DNA from: Phaseolus vulgaris
Lineage: Eukaryota > Streptophyta > Magnoliopsida > Fabales > Fabaceae
Direction of reading: 5' to 3'
Assembly: GCF_000499845.2 (NCBI RefSeq)
Contig: NC_023756.2
Span: 32,611,406-32,675,405 of the forward strand
DNA: 64,000 nucleotides
Shown here: in pieces, positions 56,592 through 64,000 of the stretch
Layout of the letters: each line of letters begins with the position of its first letter
Numbering within the stretch: the stretch's first letter is position 1
Program-made: the position numbers and the translations under genes
The notes under the pieces: model-generated
What the model saw: only the letters and a program-made list of their open reading frames with translations
Told to the model about the DNA's origin: nothing
The model's database searches: none

Positions 56592-57335
56592 TGTTCTTGT
56601 CGGTTGACCTGCTCGCCAGTTCACTTTGATGACAAGCTCTAGCTCTGTCTGTCTTTGCTGGAATCTACTCTTCCCTTTTTTGCGTTGGAACGCGGCTCCG
56701 TTGAAATAGAGGGGGTCATACCTGTTGATTGCACTCTGACGATCAAGTTGGTACAGGGCTTATAAGAATCAAGAAGTAACAAGTTTCAATCTTAGAAACA
56801 GCGTACCGCAACCTGGGGTCTCAAGCCTCTTTTATAGCTTACCTCTTGTAACGACTTTCCATCACGACAATCTAATCTCAACTGAAAGCATACTCAAGAA
56901 GAAAATATTATGTTCAGGGGCACACTCTCTTGGTGCTGCAATAAAACAAAATCTTTCCTCTAGGGAGTGCATAAAATAATAACAGAATAACCACCAGGGT
57001 ACCAACTCATGTACCATCATCAAGGTTCCAGTCTGTCTATGTAGGTACCCACAATGTGGTGCTACACTCCTTCTCATTATACATACAACCTAACCCTTAC
57101 ATACCCTAGCACACACGGGCTTAGGTTTTAAAAGAAAGTATTTACTTAAGCTAGACCCCCTGCACACTAAGCGCACCCCCAGGTCCATAATTACTCATCG
57201 CCATCCGCCTAGGCCTTATGCGGGAAGGATTACCTTAATTATACAAAAATGGACTTTTACATACACCTGGGGCCCAATCACATGGCCCAATCGACCACCG
57301 AGTGCTGAGCTCTGAGCGCTCTGGTCCGGTATACA
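56592..57335 (-). repeat. 5' LTR of element C
   Basis: About 744 bp from TGTTCTTGTCGGTTGACC to GCTCTGGTCCGGTATACA on the + strand. It matches the 3' LTR at 38364-39154. The right edge grades into a CA/TA microsatellite, so the last few bases are uncertain. Confidence 0.85.
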
Positions 57336-57339
57336 CACT

Positions 57340-57371
<32 letters not shown>

Positions 57372-57756
57372 CACACACACATACACAATATACATATATG
57401 GATAATTACTTGTTTGTGTAGATAAATGTGTGAAGGATATACACCTTCTTACAATAGTGTAAGTGTGAAAAAACTATGTTGATCAAATAATCATAAATAA
57501 TTAATGTAAAATGTCCTTTTTAAAGTAATGTGGTGCATTGATTGGAATTATTTGAAAAAAATAAATAAATCAATAGGTTATAAATTAATCAAGTTTATAT
57601 GAATTGACTACACTTAGAAGTAACAAAGGATTCATAAAATTTTAAAAATAACATATATTAAAGTTATATATACTTTAATAAAATAAAAATGCGAAAGATT
57701 ATTTTAAACAAATTGGATTTACTTGAAATTTTAACAAATAAAATCGTATTTACAAT
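57336..57756. other. (CA)n(TA)n microsatellite and AT-rich spacer
   Basis: CA and TA dinucleotide tracts at about 57333-57385, then AT-rich DNA up to the next LTR. No gene. Confidence 0.65.
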
Positions 57757-58696
57757 TGTTCTTGCCGGCTAGCTTCAGTCGGTCTCCGAGTTGAGCTCCG
57801 TTTTTACTGGTCTGCACTTGGTCTCCAAAATGTTGCTCCACTAGGACAAAGGGGGTTGTACCTGTTGATTACACTTCGACGATGAAGTTAGTGAGAGCAT
57901 TTAAACTATAAAATCTGTTTCAGTCTAGAGTATTCAGAAAAGCGTACCTTTACCTAGGGTCTCAAATCTCTTTTATAGACATTCCTTCAACAATTTTCAT
58001 CAATAAGAATATAATCTCAACAACAATAATATCATTCAACCATAACAATAATTTGTTTACCGTGTACCAGTTACTTTCGGGTACAAATATTCTTAACCGC
58101 TTTTACTTGCATTTAATAATATTCTTCAACTAATGCATTCCTGTATTTAATAATATACTTCAACCAATTCAATTATTTCTTCTATTATTTTTAATTATCT
58201 TTTCCACGTAAACTTACCAAAAAATCTGGGTTGACCTCGTAACACACTTTTGGGCCCACACCCGGCCAGGCAGAGTTAGGCATAACTCACACAACCAAGC
58301 TGACCATACCTAAATGCTTGGACCGAGGTTCTGAGCACTCCTGGCCAGTGCACAAGCCTCCCAAGCTCGAGCCAAGCTAAGTTAGGCGAAGAGGCTTTCT
58401 AGTGCTGGCGGCTAACATAATTTCCATAGACAGTAGGTGGGGCGCGGTTGCCGAAGCGTTTCCTAACAAGACGTCTTACTATACTCAATTTGGGGCGTCC
58501 ATGTGGTGCTTGCATCAACGACGAGGAAACAATGTCACTTCAACTCTCTCTTTCGAACGATAAACACCCATTCCTTCTTCTTTCTCGTCACACTTGCTAC
58601 GTAACTCTTCCACTCCCCATAATTCTCTTGCTCCCAAATCTTCCTTCAACACTTCTTCTTTTACCGTCGCACCACCACACATCACCGTCAAACCAG

Positions 58697-60939
58697 GTAT
58701 TCCTTTTCCATTAATCTCAATCGACAATCATTATTTAACCGGTTGATTGGATTACTTGAAATTAAATGAATTTTACCTTACTTCAATCTGCTTATTCTGT
58801 CTGGCCTGAAATGTTCTCGTATTCTGTTTGTGTTTATCCTTTAGTTATATCAGCGATGGATTATAGTTCCATGTACCCCTGGGCTAAAAATGATCTCTTA
58901 AAAGAAACCTCCAATTATACCACCCGCATATGTATTAGAGAGTTAAGGGAAAATGGGTGTACTCTGAGTAAGAAACATGAGGGGGTTTGTCAAAACAGTA
59001 GAGTGTAAGGAAGGTGAACCTGTTTGTTGTGATGAGTCGTCGGACCCTGACGGTCCATTTTGCTTCTTTTATTCAACGTTCTTTAAAAAGGTCGTCCTTC
59101 GTTTACCTCTATTTATCTTCGAGAAAAAACTGTTAACCGAGCTCAACGTAGCTCCTGCCCAAATACATCCAAATAGCAGGGCATTTATCCGAGCCTTCAC
59201 CATCTTGTGTTCACAACTCGGCATATCGCCGATTGTGGAAGTTTTCCTGTACTTCTTTGAGGGCAAACACTCGAATCGTCAACTATGGGTTTCCCTAAAC
59301 GGCGCCCCTAGAAGAGGTTTGCTTACCCTTTTCCAGTCATCTTACAAAAATTTTAAAGTAAATTTTTTAAAATACGAGCTTCAACAGGAGATCCGACCCT
59401 ACTAGACGGATTCTCCTTGTACTGGACCCCTTAACCCAGATTCTAGAGTTTTTGGCGCTTGAAAGATTTGTTACCAAAAGATCAAGGAATCTGCGAGTTT
59501 CTGACGAGATTGAAAGTCGTCTTTGACACCTCCTTTCTATTGACCAAAGAACACCTCCCTAGTGCCCTGAAATCCTACACTGGTACTTCTCGTTTCCTAC
59601 TAATGTGAGTTCATTTTTAGATGTTTTCATTTATGGTGACACTTTTACTTAAGATTGGGATTTTAACAATTAACGGTGAGGACCTAAGGAAGATTCCCAC
59701 TGGACATGAACTTAACCACTTGGTTAACTAAGTGTGAAAGTTCACTTCACAGAGGCAAAGATGAAAAACAAGATATGGTGAGAATGAGATGAAATTGTGG
59801 AATTGAAAATGGGCACAAGGTAACATCAATGGTGGTCATGGCCTCCCAAATGATGCACCATACTCATGATTATGAGTGAAACCCAATAGCAACAAAGAAG
59901 AGAAACTATGAGACAAACACATAAAATGTAATGGAGAAAAAAGAAGGAAAATGGAATGAGAAAATTTATGATTGCGGGTGAGAAATGTCACGCCACTTGG
60001 AGGGTGATGTGCTCCAAGATGAGTGTGTTAGCCGCCACTTGAGAGCTTCCCAATCACTCAAGATAAAACTCAAACCTAAGAGGACATAAGCCTCACTAAG
60101 AGCTCACACAATTTGTGCAGAGTTTCTTTACTTCATTCAAATTCAACTTGTAAAATACAATGGGTAGGTGTCCTATTTATAGGTGAAGGAGCCTTGGAAA
60201 ACAAGCAAGAGAGGTAGGATGAGAAAAGGGAAAAAAATGAGCAGCCTTAGGGTTTGACTAAGTCAAACCCGCACCCCAGGCTTGTCCTTCTAGAAACTAG
60301 GTCAAATTGTCTTCCTAAAGGACTAGGAACAAGCTAAAATGATACCTAGATCCCCTATTATGCTAAAGGCACTTTATTCTAGCCTATCATTGCTATTTGG
60401 ACCCCTAAAGTGAGCCCAAATTATTTACAACATATTCTATGTTTTAAGAAGACCAGCAGGAAGAAGATTTGGTGCTCTGGTTTATGCCCATCTCCTCTGG
60501 TTCGGTCCATGAGATCCTTGGTGGGGTCTTGAATTGTTTGTTGGGATGATTGCTCTCCATGTGCTTTGTGTTTTGCTTCCTTGGTCATCTTCATAGCTAC
60601 TTGGTTTGTATCACCTACCCTCGATAAAGGCATTTATATCACTACCATTAACCATTTGCATGTTTTCTTTTTGCAGAGAGAATGCTTTCCAATATCAGTA
60701 ACGTGGAGCTAGCCGAGCTTACCAGGAAGATGAGGGTGGTTGCTAGCCTGCCCAAGGAGTCTTTGACACAGAAGAAGAAGGCTCTAATTTTGATTACCCA
60801 AACTCTGACCGACCAGGACGAGCAGACCACCTCCGGGCTTGTCTTCAAGAGGAAGAGGAAGACGACCACTCCCCCACCAAGCATTCTCATTTCGATGGGC
60901 GAGCTCCACACCAAGAGGTTGTCATCATTCAAGAAGTAA
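58697..60939 (+). pseudogene. aORF of element D (truncated, with a solo LTR in its second intron)
   Basis: A probable 5'-UTR intron spans 58697-58844. The ATG at 58856 gives MDYSSMYPWAKNDLLKETSN, and a frameshift near 58985 leads to CKEGEPVCCDESSDPDGPF, LRLPLFIFEKKLLTELN, APAQIHPNSRAFIRAF and WVSLNGAPRRGLLTLFQ. The second intron, 59583-60676 (GTACTT ... TTGCAG), is 1094 bp because it holds a solo LTR; without it and one duplication copy it would be 76 bp, the length in element C. The last exon has SGLVFKRKRKTTT and stops at 60937-60939, so the coiled coil is missing. Functional role unknown. Confidence 0.8.
59601..60613. mobile_element. Solo LTR in the intron of the element D aORF (1013 bp)
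   Basis: Starts TAATGTGAG (TGATG changed by one transition) and ends GTTTGTATCA. An exact duplication CCTAC flanks it (59596-59600 and 60614-60618). It is related to the LTR at 17342-18322: both share a CACGCCACTTGG block and the same end pattern. Both intron splice sites remain outside it. Confidence 0.85.
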
Positions 60940-60945
60940 TATGCG

Positions 60946-62690
60946 CTCTTACGCCTATGCATCCGCATTTTTAATTTTTATAATTATTATATATGTATAT
61001 AAATTTATTAAAATCAACTATAAATTTATAATGATAAAATAGTTGAATAATAAATTAAACGTTGTGAAATAGATAATTTACTGATTTCTTTTCATGAAAT
61101 TAAAAAAGAAAAAGAGAAGAAGGAAGAAGGAAGAAGCAGCATTTGACGACTACACTTTCATGTATTAAAAACACTGGTCTCATAACTAAAATGTTATAAA
61201 TTAAGAGACACAAAAAAAATTATACAATGTTCGATTAATAAATTACTAAAATAGACAAATAGTACAACATACTTGTACAGCACTTCCCACGATGCTAGTT
61301 TGGATAGTTATTAACTCTCTTTTTTTAATTATTTTATTTAAATTTCAAAAACAGGTTTCCTAACTATCCTATAAATTATTTTCTATAATTAATTTATTTA
61401 AATATATAAAAAAATGATAACTATTCTATTAACTACAAAATAACAAATTATTTTATTTAAATTTAAAAAAATTGTTTGATAACTACTTATTAACTGTTTT
61501 TTTAATTATTTTATTTAAATAAAAAAAACTGTTTTGTAATTACTCTATCAATTACTTTTTATAATTATTTTATTTAAATCTAAAAAAATTGATAACTAAT
61601 TTATTAATTGCAAAATGACAGAATAATCAAAATAAAATATTAATATAAGAATAAAATTAAAAAATATATATATAAACTTAAAAACTGTTAAAGAGAAAAA
61701 TTCTCTTTATATATACTGATATAGATAAACTAATAACGGTCGTTCCCATTGTTTTTAAACTAAGCTAATTAAGATCCGTTTCCAGATCTTTTATTCTTAA
61801 GAAAAAGTTCTACGTCAAAACGAACTTCCAAGAATATGGTAGAAGTTAGAGATGTCAATTCTTAACCAAAGTAATATCGCATATCGCAATATATATAGAT
61901 ACATTTTGTATAATTTAATATCACATTGATATGCAATGAGTGGGCACACTTAACTTCTAAATGTATCTGTCACAATAAGTAGACAATTTCAATACTTCAC
62001 CATATGTTATTCAATTATGCCTATATATATATCATGCATTGAAAACAAACTGATTTTGAAATAGAAACTGTCACAAATCAAGGAAAATTTTGTCAAAAAA
62101 AAGTATTAGTGACAAATTGTGATGTAGTAACAAAAAATAAAAATTATAAAAATAGTTTTAATGGAAAATTTCACTTTGTGAGTGATAATAATAACACTAT
62201 AATTATCTGTTTGACTTAGGAGGTGTGTGATGATTTGAGGAAGTAAATTTAGAGTAACTTAAAAAAAAGTGTGAAGAAGTTGTTTGGATTAATGTATGTA
62301 TAATAGATTTGTGGAGAAAATTGATTGAAGTTGGTGAGTGATGAGATGATTGTGAAATTTTTTTATATATTTTTTAAAATGTTTAATATGTTAGTTTACA
62401 AATTTGTTTTTGTTTTAAAAAAAAATAAATAATAAAATAGGAGATATTTTTTAGTAGATCTGAGTTAATTAAAATTTTGTAAATTATTTCTAATATCATT
62501 ATATTAAAAATAATTTGATAAAAAATCATTTAATTATTTATGTATTTTAGTAATTCAACTTAAATATTATCTATATACTGGCCAATAACTAACTTAAAAA
62601 AAAAACAAAATATAAATATTGTTGAAACATGAAAAGTTGTCAAAACAATTTGTTGTGTAAATTAAAAATAAAATTATAATAAATTAGTGG
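60946..62690. repeat. AT-rich region with a 59-bp tandem repeat
   Basis: Between about 61305 and 61620 the block AATTATTTTATTTAAAT returns five times at about 59-bp spacing (near 61327, 61386, 61446, 61503 and 61562), with TAACTA words between. The rest is AT-rich DNA without a gene. Short open frames here are by chance. Confidence 0.6.
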
Positions 62691-64000
62691 ACATTCTTTA
62701 TTGGAAGACTTTCAAGAAGATAGGATCCCAGAAACTGAAATCCAACTATATGACGATCAAATTGTTGGTTTTTCTGGGGAACAAGTAGACACTCAGGGGT
62801 ACATTGATTTATATACCACGTTCGGTGAACACAAGCATCTTCGTCGAACCATCAAGATAAGATATTTGATAGTTGAAGTCAACACCTCATATAACATCTT
62901 ACTCGGGAGGTCTTCTTTCAACCTATTTCGAAGGATAATGTCAACTCCACATCTCGCTATGAAGTTTTCGTTCGCATTTGATGGCATAGTCACAATCCAC
63001 GTAGACCAGAAGGTGGTGCGAGAGTGTTATGTGGCCAGCCTAAAGGTCAAACCTACTAACAAAATTCAACATTGGGAACCGTCCAGGGAGCATTCTAGAG
63101 AACGTATAAGGGAACACTCCCAAAGATCATGAGGACCGAGTAGAGAGCAATCTCCAAGAGCCTTGGGCTCCCAAGAAGAAACACATGGTTACCATAGTTG
63201 ACCTAGATCCCAAAATAAATTACGCCTAGTACATGTGTAAGATGGTAAACATTCCACAAATATTGTAACATTATTAACGATTGTCGATGACCTCATGTTA
63301 AGCCAAACACTTATTCAAAATGCTACTTTGTTTGCTTGGACTATATCCGACATGATGGGGGTATGCCTAGACATCATTACACACCGGTTATCGATATACA
63401 AAGCAGCTCGCCCTATCGCCCAAAATAAAAATAAAAACGGGTGAAGAAAAATGCAATGCTGCAAAGAATGAAACTGATAAGTTGTTGGACGTCGTGTTCG
63501 TTAAAGAAGCACAATACACCACATGTTTAGCCAATGTGGTAGTGGTGAAAAAGTCCAATGAAAAATGGAGAATGTGTACAAATTATATAGATATGAAAAA
63601 AGCTTGTCCTAAGGATGCTTATCCATTACCGAGCATAGATCGCTAGGTCGATGGTGCAGCTGGTCACAAAATCTTGAGTTTCCTGGATGTTTATTTTGGT
63701 TACAACCAAATCTGAATGCATCTAAGGGACAAAGAGAAAACAACCTTTAAGACCGACGATGCTAACTTTTATTATGAGGTAATTCCATTTGGTTTGAAGA
63801 ATGTCGTACTTACCAAAGATTCATGGATTAGATCATTACATAAATGCTCAATCGGAATTTTGAGGTTTATTGTAGACGACATTGTGGTTAAATCTGATTC
63901 ATGCATACGACAAGTGGAAGACCTACAAGAAGTCTTTAAAGCATTGAGAGAACATGGAATGCGGCTAAATCCCGAAAGTGTGTGTTCGGGGTAGAAGGAG
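62690..64000 (+). pseudogene. Protease and RT start of a further Tat element (cut by the window end)
   Basis: The protease-region frame 62701-63132 reads YDDQIVGFSGEQVDTQGYID, RYLIVEVNTSYNILLGRSSF, STPHLAMKF and ECYVASLKVK. The RT begins near 63525 with ANVVVVKKSNEKWRM, KKACPKDAYPLPSID, LSFLDVYFGYNQI, YYEVIPFGLKNV and a VDDIVVKS active site (about 63873-63897), running off the end of the window. Stops (about 63130 and 63643) and small deletions break the frame. The left edge is abrupt, with no LTR or gag. It may belong to a truncated element or to one whose rest lies beyond the window. Confidence 0.8.

Larger units (their letters stand above)
38364..57335 (-). mobile_element. Element C: full-length Tat-lineage Ty3/gypsy element with nested insertions
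   Basis: Minus-strand element. The 3' LTR is 38364-39154 and the 5' LTR is 56592-57335. A PBS-type site (56569-56591) and a polypurine tract (39155-39175) sit at the right places. In its own direction the order is gag, protease, RT, RNase H, second RNase H, integrase, post-pol motif, hairpin spacer, aORF (opposite strand), 3' LTR. Removing the nested element B (39896-47245) and the solo LTR (48264-49363) leaves about 10.5 kb, close to element A. Both outer ends abut TA or CA microsatellites, so the target duplication cannot be read with confidence. Confidence 0.88.
57757..60945 (-). mobile_element. Element D: 3' end of a Tat element (LTR, polypurine tract and aORF only)
   Basis: The LTR 57757-58352 (TGTTCTTGCCGGCTAGC ... 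CCTGGCCAGTGCA) is related to the element C LTR. A polypurine tract (minus strand) follows at 58353-58372, which fixes the minus orientation as the 3' end. The aORF lies beyond it. The element is cut off at about 60945: no pol, gag or 5' LTR of it appears before 62690. Confidence 0.75.

Overview
This is plant nuclear DNA, most likely from a phaseoloid legume (bean, cowpea or soybean relatives). The evidence is AT-rich intergenic DNA, dense nested LTR retrotransposons of the Tat, Athila and copia types, and one intact intronless gene whose product closely matches the legume UGT88E isoflavone 7-O-glucosyltransferases. The species cannot be fixed from this window.

Layout. (1) 85-11037 is a full-length Tat-lineage Ty3/gypsy element (element A, + strand) with near-identical LTRs, a perfect TATTC target duplication, a pol with stop codons, and a large gene on the opposite strand (aORF). 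A 700-bp solo LTR sits inside the aORF. (2) 11298-12041 is a solo LTR of a second Tat family. (3) About 13800-24560 is an old minus-strand Ty1/copia element, broken by a CACTA-type MITE, by Athila-type LTRs in both orientations and by further LTRs, up to four levels deep. (4) 24780-27230 holds a duplicated segment with a MITE in it and a degenerate minisatellite split by a solo LTR. (5) 28593-30005 is the UDP-glycosyltransferase gene, the only intact cellular gene seen. (6) 31095-33135 is a 5'-truncated LINE. (7) 34527-37392 is a decayed SIRE-type copia element. (8) 38364-57335 is a second full-length Tat element (element C, - strand). It contains a nested Tat element B (39896-47245), itself partly deleted and rearranged, and an Athila-type solo LTR (48264-49363). 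(9) 57757-60945 is the 3' end of a third Tat element (D, - strand), with a solo LTR in its aORF intron. (10) 62690-64000 is the start of another + strand Tat pol, cut off by the window end.

How the parts work together. In each Tat element the sense strand codes for gag, protease, reverse transcriptase, two RNase H domains and integrase. The stretch between pol and the 3' LTR carries a gene on the opposite strand. The four or five aORF copies here share one plan: a 5'-UTR intron, the plant gypsy-type family domain (Pfam Transposase_28), a second intron at a fixed place, a Pro-rich linker with an acidic-then-basic patch, and a coiled coil with a conserved end. The pol-aORF spacer also carries repeated 17-nt hairpins whose stems change in a compensating way, plus a conserved hairpin with an AATAAA signal just after the pol stop. 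I consider this spliced antisense gene with its hairpin spacer the most interesting content of the window. None of the retroelement genes looks intact: all carry stops, frameshifts or deletions.
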